Part shown: positions 48,084 to 58,505 of the stretch, one piece after another
Position numbering within the stretch: the stretch's first letter is position 1
Layout of the letters: each line of letters opens with the position of its first letter
Position numbers and translations under genes: made by a program
Notes under the pieces: model-generated
Databases searched by the model: none
What the model saw: the letters and a program-made list of their open reading frames with translations, nothing else
Told to the model about the DNA's origin: nothing
NCBI RefSeq assembly: GCF_001039355.2
Contig: NW_019774303.1
Coordinates: 272,131 to 332,130, forward strand
DNA length: 60,000 nt
Source: Lingula anatina
Taxonomy: Eukaryota; Brachiopoda; Lingulata; Lingulida; Lingulidae
Direction: 5' to 3'

Positions 48084-48765
48084 GGGAGAGTCGAATTGCT
48101 CGGGAATTACGAGAGCAACGTGAAAGAGAGGAAGAAATACAGCGTCTTCGACGCCAAATGTCTGGTTCACAAGGTAAAGCCAGTGACTGTGGTGACCAAG
48201 ATGAGGCTGACACCAAGTCTGTGGACGTGCCACAACAGCCTAGTGGGACTTGGCAGAAAGAGGTGAAACCATTCAAAAGGGAAGGTTATTCTTTCAGTGC
48301 CAACTCCACTGATTCAGCCCATAGCACTGGGACAAACACGAGCTACTCTGCCCTCCATGCTTCTAGTGTTCAGAATGATACTGTGACTTCCCCACGCTCT
48401 CCCAAGGTGAAGCCGTTTCAAGATGTTGAACCTCAAAACTCCTACAAGTATGTCCCCCAGCCTGAAACCCCTATTGAGAGGGACATTAGGATCGCAAGAG
48501 AGCGTGAAGAGGAATTGCGAAAGACACATACTTCACCCAAGCTTCCTCTACCAGCTGAGAGGGAGGTTGTGATCATAGAAAAAGAGGTGCCTCAGAAGAC
48601 CCCAGATCATTCAGATGGGCATAATGGAGTCACTTTAAGGACAAAGCCGAAAGGCAATTCCACAAACACACAAGAAAAGTTTACTTTCAGGAAATCTCAG
48701 AACTTGACGGAAAGTAAGATTCATCAAGAACTTGAGGAGATGCAGCAGAGAGAGCAAGAGCTCAA
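48084..48765 (+). CDS. AKAP2: AKAP2-like gene, third coil exon (copy 2)
   Basis: Same length, phase and amino-acid sequence as 44431-45112; a handful of silent base differences. In the assembly this is the copy directly upstream of the last exon. Confidence 0.88.
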
Positions 48766-50188
48766 GTAAGTCTAGAAATTTTGCAAACAGGAAGTTAAAT
48801 AAAAACCTGAATTAAAAAGGGAGAAAACAGTCTCTGTGTATTAAGGGTGGGTATAAATTACAGCAAGGAAAGGAACATTTTATGAATTTTTAGGTATATA
48901 TAAAAGACATCTGTGTGAATTGCAGCTTCTTGATCAAAATTGGGGATGGGTTGTAAAGACAATTTGATGAAAAATAAATTTGGAAATGTTATAGTCCAAG
49001 CCCATTTTTCCAAAGTTTCCTAGAATTATCAAAAAGAATTTCTCTAAGTAATGTTTATAAATTCAGTATGTTACCAAATTTAAACAGTGAAACATGCCCT
49101 GGTTTACAGAAGCAGATGGAATCAGTGTAGTGAACCTATGTAACATCCACACAGGTATGAGTTAGCATGCTCAGTACCACAGGTTCTTGTACACATGCTA
49201 CCAGTGAAGCATTGACTATTCCCTGCATGAAGCATGTCAGCAACTGTGCCAATGAGCAGCTTGTAATATGTTCACACAAAAATGCCCTGATAGAAATTTG
49301 TCATGGTGCAGTGTCACATGTCCTCCTGTGTATACTTAGGATATGAATGACAACCTTTGTGGCACACAGAGCTGATTTTTAAATGTCTTGCTTACCTTTA
49401 TGTATTGACAATAATGTGAAGTTATTCCAGTTATCTTTGCAAATATTGGGAAAGGACCTTTTCAACTTTTATAATAAAAACCAGCATGTAGTGCAGAGGT
49501 GCACATATAATAGTATGATTCAGGAGTATGCAGGTTCTCTTGTAAATACAACATTTGCATGATACGCATTGGGTGAATCTTTTCCATATGTATTTCCATT
49601 ATAGAATTTTTTATTGAGGGTTTTTTCATAGTATTTTATGTATTCAGCATATTATATCAAAATGAAGCAACATTTTGAAGGTTTTTATGTCTGAAAATTG
49701 GCATGCTGGTGTTTTGCATATATCCACTACCACATTCTACAACATTGCATTACTTTCATAAAAGATTATAGAGCTGACATATTTCTCATTAAAATATGCA
49801 TCTTCCATCAACATTTTGAAGTCTTGACATTTTCTTTTAAAACAAAATGGGAGGACATAAAATTCCATGTGCTGTATCAACAAAACACTTATGGCAGTTG
49901 CTCAAGCATCCGTTTCATGTACTGCATACAAATAATGAATTCTGTCTAAATCATGATTCATTGTGGAAGCCTTACATTTACTTTAGATAATTTTAATTAA
50001 AACACCAGGTCCCTTGAAATGTAGTGTTTACAGATTTTTGTGGTTTATGTGGAGCTGTATATTTAGCAGGCATTTTGACTATTATCAGAGAAATACTAAG
50101 AGAAGAAGAAATCTTTACCCCCTAAATATTCTCAAAGTGGCAAATAATCCATGTATGTATATGTTATTTTTCTGTACTTATCTTCCAG
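48766..50188. other. Intron before the last exon
   Basis: AT-rich, begins gtaagt, ends tatcttccag. No other feature. Confidence 0.6.
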
Positions 50189-50393
50189 GAAACTGAGACA
50201 AAGTACCAAGCAAGTGACTGACGGCTCTGCTAGTAAGAAACCCATACGAGACAACCATGTAGAAAGTCCACCTGCAAAGACAGTGGTGCCACCTGCAGCT
50301 GCAGTGCAGACAGAAGCAAGTGAAGGAAGTAACACATTAAAACGGAGAAGCAGACTTGCTCAAGAATGGGAAGAAAAATTTGGAAAATCTTAG
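50189..50393 (+). CDS. AKAP2: AKAP2-like gene, last coding exon
   Basis: Acceptor cttatcttccag. The first base completes AA|G (Lys), and the product reads KLRQSTKQVTDGSASKKPIR, a Pro/Ala stretch, and ends RRSRLAQEWEEKFGKS with TAG at 50391-50393. The basic-then-WE ending resembles the end of vertebrate AKAP2 (RRKSALALRWE), supporting a genuine terminus. Confidence 0.85.
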
Positions 50394-51373
50394 CATAACT
50401 GTCCAAGCAAATGAATTTTTTTCTGTCTGTAAACTTCAAAGCAGTTAGCATTGCATATGAAAGAGGAACAAAATTGTTTAATACATAAATTACAATTACT
50501 TCCAAAAAGTACATATAAATTATATATTTATTGTAATAGAATGTGTGTACCTGATATCTGCGACAGAACATTTTTATAGGTCTTTGTATCAGTTATACTT
50601 ATCAATAGCATTATTTGAGCATGTGCTGTGTGGTGGTAGTTCTTGGTAAAGTACAGGTTTTTGTAATCAAGAGATAGTTCTTGGAATTTTGGCTCTTAAA
50701 AAAAAGAAATCCCTTGAAGTAAACATTGCAGTAGCATTTTTCATGTATAGACATAACTACAGTGCTTGAAATGGGTTATTTTGCAGATCCTAATGATGCA
50801 ATTCAAATATATGAAAATAATTATAAATGTAAGACATTCACTTGTTTTCTTAACTAGTCTTGTTATCTTATTCCCTCACTATCATTACTTGAGCACTGTT
50901 ATTTTGGCTTTGTATAAATGCTTTTTTAATCAAATTTACACTACTCTAGGCACAAAAAATAATAATCAATGTAGTTCATTTCATCCTTGTTCCTCCAACA
51001 TGTTCACTCAGTTTGGAATTATGAAGACCAAGCAAAGTCCTCATTCTTTATTTCTGCTTAGTCACAGTACAACACCACTGTGATGTCGTTGAAAAGCATA
51101 TATGCTTTGTCCAGCAAACCTAAATAATTGAATTTCAGATTTTGATACATAAAGGGTAGCGTGAAGATTGCTTTTATTAAAAAGCAATTCTTAAAAATAA
51201 AAACTCTAAGATCAGATTTAACATTTACAGTAGTTGAAGTGAAAGTTGTAACAGTTATTTGTATTAAGTATTACCTTATAAGCTATGCACCATGCCACTT
51301 CAGGTGCATGGTCATGTTATAGGGGCCTACTTATTTTTGAAAACTGTACTGGTCTATTTAACAGCTTCATGAT

Positions 51374-51394
51374 TATATATATATATATATATAT
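51374..51394. repeat. (AT)n microsatellite
   Basis: About ten at units. Confidence 0.85.
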
Positions 51395-52875
51395 TTATGT
51401 ACAAGTTTTGCGCCAGATAAATACGAAATAACTCATATATGTAGTAAAAAATGAAATATTTCATTTATTACATATAGATACTGTGGTGATAGGGTTACAA
51501 TTTCACATTTTATTCCATTTAAACCAGTATTAAAGGTTTCACTGTATTGAACACAAAATGTATGCATTTAGTATATGATGGCAATAAGGTAAATTTGCAG
51601 CATCTAGGTCTAAACATAAGTGAATTTATCAATTTCCTGGTTGCAGTTTACGAACAAAGTATGTTTTATCAAATAGTAGAAATAAGAGTTTTAAACTCTA
51701 GATGGGATTCTGAAAACAGATTAGAAAGCTGCACAAGTGAAAGTGATGTTGCTAGTATTTTGCATGTCTTTTCTTTTCTCAGAGTTGAATGATTTGATTA
51801 TCTAGTGACTTACTAGATATTAAATCTGCAAAAGATATTGCAGGTCTTTTACATTATGGGAGTATACTCCTCCCTCTTGCCAAAAGTATTGTAGCACTCT
51901 GGTATAAAACATATTGAGAGCAATATGTATGGAATAATCATCTTCACATTATTCATATGAATAAATTGAATACAGGAAAGTAGCTTTTCCAGACTCTGTT
52001 CTTTTGATGCCACAGTGCATCTCCCTCCCCCAGTTAAAACTCCTTTGTAGTGCACTTAGCAAAAAAAGTATTTTAAATGAATTTTTATATATTTTTTCAA
52101 ACAATTTTAAATCTCTCAAATTATGACAACACAATCATAAAATGTAAAATGGATGTAGCAGTGTATGAAATGGCCGCCTGTCCGACAGCCTGAGGCTGGT
52201 ACTTTTCACACCGGGTGGGTAACATTTACAAATTACCCGTCTGACAGGCTAATTTTGCAGCCTATTTTAAAGATGCATATGAAGTCGATTTTTTGCCACA
52301 AAAGCTAACCAAATGCCTGCATATAGTTTCTAGTAGTATAACTCAAAAAATTACCAAAAGGCACTGTTTAATATTCCCTGAAAAATGATATTTGAATGGA
52401 TTTTTCTGCAAGCGTTCTGTGCTGTACCCGGTATATCAATGGGGCAGAAAAGTGGGTCACGAAAGTAGGTTAAATTTCTGACCAAAAATTTAAAGAAAGC
52501 AGTCTACAGCTCTTTTATGGCAGAGATTTATTAAGTTTATCCCTTGGCATGTTGATTTTATTTGAGTCATGTTAGAAACAAGTAGAAGTGGTTTATATAT
52601 GTTATTGTGAATCCAAGCTCCGCTGATGCATGGTTCATATTTACCTTTAACCTTTTATTTTGTCCATTTTCACATGCAATTTCAGCAAAATATTGAATCA
52701 ACTCACTGTTTTCCCCGCTTTCATAGATAAGTTTTTGCCAGCAGTTATCAGTGAATTTGCTTGTTTTTCTTGTGTAAGGGAAGAACCTTGGCACTTGAGC
52801 AAAAATGATTTTAATTTGTATTTTTTTTTTTTAATTCAAAGGACAGGTAGAATATGCATCTTAACAAAACAGCAA

Positions 52876-53393
52876 ACCTGTCACCTTTCTATTTTGAGGT
52901 GAGATCGCTATCAATATGGGGCTTAATTTTGTCCCGAAAATTGGCAAAGTTGACCAAAATCACTATTATGACTTCACCCATGAGATGACATGTATAAATG
53001 TTAATCAATTTAGTCACTGAACACTGAAGGTTCATCTATTACCCAAAAGAATGTAAGGCAGTAAATAAGGAGTTTGGGCAAAGGGTGACAATCCTTAAGT
53101 GATAAAGATGACCCCAGCACATTGACCTATATCACTTTACTGTCACTTATATATGATCAACTAAGAAAATTGTTGAGATGGGAAAAATATCAACAGAACA
53201 ACTTTAAATGTCCAGTTTGCTCCATTCCGAGATTCTGAACGTAGTAAATGATTGAATCTGACCAACTGCAATGATATGAGTTTATAACTATTTTTGAAAG
53301 AAAAAAAAGCATACCTTTTGGTATAGGACAATGTGCTAGGGTCATCTTTACCACCTAAGGATTGCTCTCACCTCAAAATAGAAAGGTGTTAAA
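52876..53393. repeat. Nested inverted-repeat structure, possible MITE
   Basis: Outer arms: acctttctattttgaggtga at 52881 and its reverse complement at 53372-53393. Inner arms: aatccttaagtgataaagat (about 53089-53126) against its reverse complement ending aggattg at 53369. A related segment lies at 38487. No coding capacity. Probably a non-autonomous element; class not determined. Confidence 0.55.
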
Positions 53394-53464
53394 GTGATGA
53401 TTAAAGCTCTTCAGTTGCCTTAGTTATACATTGCAAGGAGAAATAAGTACGCCAATATTTTATA

Positions 53465-53681
53465 TACTGACAGTCAATGAAAACGCATCAGAAAACTTTT
53501 ACTTTTTTTACCGAGAATCGATTCAAACCATATAAACGAGTACAAATGCACTCGTTTGGTCATAAGAGAGTAGGCTGACCACTATTTCATATTTCACGTG
53601 AAAACTTATTTTCTTAATGTGCCAAAGGAACTTAAAATATTACATGATAAATAAATGATGCATTTTCATTGACTGACAGTA
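53465..53681. mobile_element. Mariner-type MITE
   Basis: A 217-bp element with 25-bp terminal inverted repeats differing at two positions (left tactgacagtcaatgaaaac, right tactgtcagtcaatgaaaat) and TA on both sides. No coding capacity. Confidence 0.85.
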
Positions 53682-54515
53682 TATTTTTGAGGTTTTTTTG
53701 TTTTAAACAAGCACATAGACAGATGCATTATTGAATAATAAGATGCAGGAAAAAGCTCACTTTCAGTATCTGGATGATAATAAAGGGTTACAATACCCTT
53801 AAAAGTAAAACTTCATTTTCATTATGTATCAAAACATGCTCTTTATTTTGGATCTGAAAACCCTATAGGCACAAGCAGGTACATGACCACTCTCAAAAGA
53901 CTCAAAACATATCAATGAATTTGGTGAATCAGATGCAGATAACGCTTTTCTACACACCCATTTGCTGTGGAAATGACTGATTAAATTAACATCATAGTGA
54001 ATGAATTGTACAACACCTCCAGGAACAATATCCCTGCAGAACCAGTTGACACAGCAAGCAACTACAAATGTCTCCTATTGAAAAACACCATAATTTATTT
54101 ACATTTTTCTTCGCAAATGTTTAAACAATATCTTTTTAACAATTCAGCCAGCATTTCTCAATTTATTTCTGACCACTTTTTTACACTTTTCACCATAATG
54201 TTTTCCACTTGAATGTCCCAAGGCCTTTTTCATTACTATCAATTTATTTAATTGTACACATGCTGAGTAGCTGTCCTGATCTTGGTTCCTTTCTAACCAA
54301 GTAATATATAAAATATATGAACACAGTTTTCTGTATTAATAGCAATTGATAAGTAAAAGAAAGCTGACAGTTCAAAAAGTTCATTTCTAATAAACTTATT
54401 CAGCTGCATTCAGTTTGAACTTCTTACTTTTTCATTTTTGGTACATACCCACCACATGCACCAACAGAAATAAAATGTTTTTGACATAACATGCTGTAAT
54501 ACTGAACTTTTCATT

Positions 54516-54686
54516 TTATTTTCTCTTTGCAAAGGGGTTAACCAACTCTACACACTCTTTTAATCTTTGACCAAATGTAGGTCCTTCATCTTCTACAGGC
54601 AACTTGTTCTGAAGCTTTAGGTTGTAATACTCTTCCAGAATCTCCTGTGCAGTCCTGTTGTCTGGTTTACCTTGAGGTAAGGAACT
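54516..54686 (-). CDS. PET100: PET100-like gene, exon 4 (terminal)
   Basis: Minus strand, acceptor tttttcag, 57 codons with TAA at 54518-54516. Codes SSLPQGKPDNRTAQEILEEY, a helix-like YNLKLQNKL, and ends NPFAKRK. This tail is longer than that of human PET100 (73 aa in total against 103 here) and I do not recognise it elsewhere. Confidence 0.75.
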   Translation of the reverse strand, partial: SSLPQGKPDNRTAQEILEEYYNLKLQNKLPVEDEGPTFGQRLKECVELVNPFAKRK

Positions 54687-54908
54687 CTGAAAAACAAATC
54701 CACTGCCACAATACAACAACAGTACATAAAGTGAAAATGAAAAAAGCTAAGTGTACATTCAAATGCTTCAATTATTATTTTAAAAAAACAATTTAAAGTA
54801 TCTTTTGTAACAATTTCAAACTTTTTATTTTATACTACTTTGAATTGTCAATTTCATGACAAATCATATAAAGCATTTCAACCTAGAGCTGTACTCTCAT
54901 AAAGTTAC

Positions 54909-54938
54909 CTTTTTCAAATCATCTCCCATCAATTTTTC
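54909..54938 (-). CDS. PET100: PET100-like gene, exon 3 (30 bp)
   Basis: Ten codons, EKLMGDDLKK, phase 0 to 0, acceptor gctttttttcag, donor gtaact. A microexon supported by both splice sites and by frame continuity. Confidence 0.65.
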
Positions 54939-55352
54939 CTGAAAAAAAGCAACAGAAAAACAATAAAATGATCTAAATTGTATACCATAATGTAAATTTT
55001 TAAAAAGAAATGTACTCACAGTCTGGTAGTACTGAGGTAACACAAACAAATAGTTACAGAGTAATAAATCTTACAGGACTATAAGTCCCCACTCTAATCG
55101 TCTAGGGGGAGACAGTGGAAAGTACCATTGGGAAAAAATTTAATCATGCACCCCCAGGGGCAGCCCACACTAAAATTCCAAAAGGCCCATGTACTTTCCT
55201 GATGACAGGTCTATTAATCAACACAGTTTCAACTTACTCACTCGAACAAGGAGATAGTAGAAATTAAAAACACAAGGTAGGGCAAACAGACAGATGGACA
55301 ATAGTGCATCCTATGTGCTATACTGCCTTAATTTGTGACTGTGAATACTTAC
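54939..55352. other. PET100-like gene, intron 2
   Basis: AT-rich intron, no other feature seen. Confidence 0.5.
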
Positions 55353-55436
55353 TGTTATTTGTTCTGCAATTTCATACGATTTGTTTGTGTTGACATACCA
55401 GTATATACCAACAGGTGTCAGCAAATACAGAAAAGC
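55353..55436 (-). CDS. PET100: PET100-like gene, exon 2 (membrane segment)
   Basis: 28 codons, phase 0 to 0, acceptor caccatttcag, donor gtaagt. Codes AFLYLLTPVGIYWYVNTNKS and then YEIAEQIT. The first 15 residues form the single transmembrane segment expected in PET100, followed by an acidic/helical stretch facing the other side of the membrane. Confidence 0.8.
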
Positions 55437-55992
55437 CTGAAATGGTGTGAAATAAATACAATTATATATTGGAAAATATCAAAACATTGTAGATTGTTTG
55501 TGTGTGCATGGCAGATGACTGAAGGATGATTTCTGTGGCTGATTGTGTATGATTACAGAGCCACATAACTGGTAGATTGGTGGGGGAATCTTACCTTATT
55601 GACAGACTCTCCAAGAGACTAGGTAGCTGGTCATCATTTAAAAAAGTATGTGCACGCTGCACCTCTACCTTTCCTGCATTAGCAAGCTCAAATAGTACTT
55701 ACATATCAGAAACTAGCATCAGAGGTGCTAACACTTCTGAACTTTTGTGCTAGTCAGCCCAGTCTAGATACTGGGCATGATCATGATGTCATATCATGAT
55801 GCAAACCATCTATAAGCTTGAGATTTATTTGTTCAACAGCACACTTTATCTGAATGCAATATGTAAAGTTACATATGAAGTAAAAGTAAGTTTACATTCT
55901 CTGTAACCCATATAAATCACTAATTCTTACATGACTCAAAAAAGTCCACATGTTAAAGGATAAACCAAATAAATCACTCGGTCAACAAAAAA

Positions 55993-56023
<31 letters not shown>

Positions 56024-56926
56024 TAATGTCATTTTTCTGAAAATACGAAACGATACCCTTTGATTTTATTAAGTTATGCTATTTGAAACTACATTGTGGC
56101 ATTTGGTTAAATTTGGGGCAATGATTTGACATGTCAACTGGCTTCAAAGGTATCTGTAATATAAGAAAATTTTGATCATTTTATTTTCCACTCATAAACA
56201 TTTATGTTTCTAGACTTAGAGATGACACACAGTCAGTGCCTACTGATGGTACTGGTACACTAACTTTATTGACTTCCATTTGTAAATAATATTGGAAAGT
56301 TGGTAGGAATAGAAACCAGCAAAACAATCCGCAATACCAGCAACTTTTCTTTCTGGGTAAAATAATGCTTTTGTCTTAATTTTTTAAAGCGACATCTCAA
56401 GGGAACATGTATAACACAAACCTAACCCACAACCTGGTTGAAGACCTTATAAACCTAAAGAGGGTTCCCAGCTTTTTATGGATACTAAAATCCTTGATTT
56501 TTCCTTGATGGAAGTTAAAAATTCCAGGATCATAATTTTTACCCTTTTCCCGTTTTAAACATCTTTTAAAAAGCAGCTTCGCAGACCCTAAGAAATAAAC
56601 AATCCCTGTTCACACAAGCCGAGAGAGTCTGACCATTAAAATACCCCCATTTTCCCTGAATTTGTGCAACTTTTCTCCACCCCCCTGACTGGAAAAGGGG
56701 AGGGGTCACTTTCCAGTTTTCCCCTGGGTCACTTTCCTGGTAGGTTGGGGACCCTGTGTAATGAGCAGAGTTATATGCAGCTTTAGGAAAATCATTTTAG
56801 GTTTTCTTCACATTGTAAATTCACAATGCACATAACTAGGACAGACCGCACATTCTACAACCGTGTTCTAAGTGTTATTTTAAATGAACAAGATGAATAC
56901 AGTGAACAGACCATTAAACCAATTAC
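55437..56926. other. PET100-like gene, intron 1
   Basis: AT-rich. An (AAAT)n(AAT)n microsatellite lies at 55988-56027. No other exon accepted. Confidence 0.55.
55988..56027. repeat. (AAAT)n(AAT)n microsatellite
   Basis: aaat units followed by aat units. Confidence 0.9.
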
Positions 56927-56953
56927 CTTTCCAACCTCAAGATGCAAACCCAT
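56927..56953 (-). CDS. PET100: PET100-like gene, exon 1 with start codon
   Basis: ATG at 56953-56951 with A at -3 and G at +4 (gaaaATGG), nine codons MGLHLEVGK, donor gtaatt, phase 0. Joined to exon 2 it reads MGLHLEVGKAFLYLLTPVGI, matching the PET100 pattern MGVKLEVFR followed by a hydrophobic segment with TFPV. PET100 is a small inner-membrane protein needed for assembly of mitochondrial complex IV. The whole protein would be 103 aa. Confidence 0.78.
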
Positions 56954-57223
56954 TTTCTTCAATCATTGAACGAGAACGTGCAAACTTTGGTCTCCTCAGA
57001 TCTTACAAAAACAGTTTGGTTTTGCGCACACAGTGTGCGCCTATCGCTTACATCATACTAATTTTCACATAGATATTTATTTGTCATTAGTTTCAACTTA
57101 GGGTTGCTTCATTTATTTTGAGTTTAATTTTTATAGCTTGAAATGACTTTATACTGGCTAATGCAACACCAAATATGGGGTCAAGTTCTTTTTTTTATTT
57201 GATGTAAGGGTCATTTACATAAG
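56954..57223. promoter_or_regulatory. Divergent PET100-ISCA1 intergenic promoter region
   Basis: 270 bp separate the two start codons, so both 5' UTRs and promoters must lie here unless an upstream non-coding exon exists. No TATA box in a fitting position for either gene. A palindromic gcgcacacagtgtgcgc sits at 57024-57040 and may be a regulatory site. Confidence 0.55.
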
Positions 57224-57307
57224 ATGTCTGCCAGCAAAGCGGCTGGGGCTACGGTGCGAGCTGTCACAAGGAGAAAACCCGTGCCACCAAGAGCAGCATT
57301 AACTTTG
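57224..57307 (+). CDS. ISCA1: ISCA1, exon 1
   Basis: ATG with A at -3 (aagATGT), 28 codons MSASKAAGATVRAVTRRKPV and PPRAALTL, donor gtaaat. Matches the N-terminus of animal ISCA1 (MSAS, ATVRAV, then RKL-type basic residues and RAALTLTP), a mitochondrial matrix A-type carrier for 4Fe-4S cluster assembly. The basic, acid-free start is consistent with a mitochondrial targeting signal. Confidence 0.9.
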
Positions 57308-57768
57308 GTAAATTGGTTTTTGTATCTTAGATTAATAAAATAAATCTGGTTTGTCTTCTTGTCCGCTATCGTTGGTGCCCGTGCGCAGAATCTGTGTCAT
57401 TGGCCCACTGCCACTGGAATCTGGTTCACAACAATCATGAAACTGAGGATATAAAAATGATAATATTACTTGATAGTTAACTGTCAAATCTTTAAAAGTT
57501 GTTCTTTGGTGATCAGTATAAGACTGAATCGGTTTAAATCATGATACCAAGACCTTAGCGTTAGTGTATTCCGTCGGAAGTACTAGTATGTCAGTAAAAT
57601 ATTAAGGGCAAAATAGCAGCATGTTTCAAGGTCAGCCACGGTCAACTGTCACCTTAATCTATTAATAAATCTTGAGTAATTTAAACTACCTTTTGACCAA
57701 AACTGTATATGACATAACGGAAATTGGGTCAAATCAGTTGAGCATTTTTAATGAGAAATATATTGCCG

Positions 57769-57769
<1 letters not shown>

Positions 57770-57820
<51 letters not shown>
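57770..57820. repeat. (TA)n microsatellite
   Basis: About 25 ta units directly abutting a MITE end. Confidence 0.95.
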
Positions 57821-57822
<2 letters not shown>

Positions 57823-58166
57823 GGGGTAGCGCTAGCAATTTTTTACGCTTAGCCAAATCACCTCATTTATGTTAATTTGTTATCCAAATGACTTTAATTA
57901 CAGGGGCGGATCCAGAGCTATTTTCTGACAGTCTTCCAAATTATCTTTGTTGGTCCATTCTCCATTTTTGACCGTCTTCCGACAGAAAAATATAGATACT
58001 AGTCAGTGTATACTTGAATACTTGACCGTCTTCCTGAAGACCCAGAATACGGCCTCAATCCGCCCCTGAATTAGACTAAAATTAGTCAAATCAAGCCCTT
58101 TTTGTTTAGCCAATTTAAGTCTGTTTTAGCATTTGGCTAAATCGGCGAGTGTTAGCACTACCCCAG
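57821..58166. mobile_element. Outer MITE of a nested pair
   Basis: Ends ctggggtagcgctagca and (reverse complement of the right end) ctggggtagtgctaaca form inverted repeats; subterminal ttagccaaat and atttggctaa are also inverted. It lies between (TA)n and (TG)n, as if inserted in a compound microsatellite. Confidence 0.7.
57901..58068. mobile_element. Inner MITE of a nested pair
   Basis: 168 bp, ends caggggcggat / atccgcccctg (11-bp perfect inverted repeats), flanked by aatta on both sides. The interior has three cttccgaca/gaccgtcttcc-like repeats. Sits wholly inside the outer element, so it inserted later. The CAGGGGCGGAT end resembles hAT-type MITEs, but a 5-bp duplication does not fit hAT. 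Confidence 0.7.
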
Positions 58167-58167
58167 C

Positions 58168-58170
<3 letters not shown>

Positions 58171-58214
<44 letters not shown>
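58171..58214. repeat. (TG)n microsatellite
   Basis: About 22 tg units. Confidence 0.95.
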
Positions 58215-58216
<2 letters not shown>

Positions 58217-58451
58217 AGTACCCTATGTTACTAACAAGAAATAAAATAGACCTTAAGAGCTTGCAAAACAAAATCTTCAGCTGCATATTTGAAATATGGA
58301 TAATTGCTCTTAGAAACTACTAGTTCCCATGTAATATTATCATTGAAGAAATACAACTATTAAATACTAAATTGTACTCACAAGATTATGGTAAAGCACT
58401 GTATATAATATTTTACAGTAAACTGAGGTGATACTGTGGATGTCTTTTCAG

Positions 58452-58505
58452 ACTCCAGCAGCAGTTCAGCGAATACAGAGCTTGGTCTCTCAGAAGCCAG
58501 GAACG
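58452..58505 (+). CDS. ISCA1: ISCA1, exon 2
   Basis: Acceptor tgtcttttcag, donor gtatgt, 18 codons TPAAVQRIQSLVSQKPGT, phase 0 to 0. Matches the TPSAVNKIKQLL-type helix of ISCA1. Confidence 0.88.

Larger units (their letters stand above)
46375..50022. repeat. Second duplicated block, copy 2 (3.6 kb)
   Basis: Aligns to copy 1 at an offset near 3643, with small intronic indels (for example an extra ttgctctgg-type insertion near 46695). Past about 50022 (gaaatgta) the sequence is unique and leads to the last exon. Confidence 0.95.
671..50393 (+). other. AKAP2: AKAP2-like gene, overall exon model
   Basis: Canonical coding exons by splice-site and phase matching: 671-785, 2391-2552, 3407-3482, 3842-4138, 4476-4612, 13121-16567 (allelic copy 27268-30711), 17032-17191 (copy 31176-31335), 40039-40589, 43185-43488 (copy 46837-47140), 44431-45112 (copy 48084-48765), 50189-50393. 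All junctions use AG/GT and keep one frame. Family assignment rests on two things. The 17-kb junction reads ELEKERKQLISQMK then VRRKKVATWKGVPESPP and a KRYEERKKQIQKQQ segment, matching the order I recall for vertebrate AKAP2 (LEKERRELIRSQ, then a KKYKERKERR stretch). The 3' exons carry repeated IEREIRxAxEREEELR motifs typical of the AKAP2 C-terminal/MISP family. These proteins tether PKA and associate with the actin cortex; that role here is inferred from family. Joining the 5' exons (671-4612) to the rest is supported by phase only. Confidence 0.75.
50394..54515. other. 3' UTR and convergent intergenic region
   Basis: AT-rich. Candidate AATAAA sites for the AKAP2-like transcript occur at about 51197 and 51954; which is used cannot be told. 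An AT microsatellite lies at 51374-51394. Transposon-like sequence occupies part of 52874-53683. Open frames here lack splice or family support. Confidence 0.45.
57308..58451. other. ISCA1 intron 1 with repeats
   Basis: Contains the (TA)n tract, the nested elements at 57821-58166 and the (TG)n tract. Confidence 0.7.

Noticed and set aside
55594-55617. Possible extra PET100-like exon coding SLGESVNK
   Set aside because: Donor-like gtaaga is present, but the acceptor lacks a pyrimidine tract and MGLHLEVGK joins exon 2 directly in a PET100-like order.
56884-57072. Plus-strand 62-codon frame in the PET100-ISCA1 region
   Set aside because: Overlaps PET100-like exon 1 on the other strand; no splice or family support.
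57672-57875. Frame with an IYIYIY tract
   Set aside because: Product of the (TA)n microsatellite.
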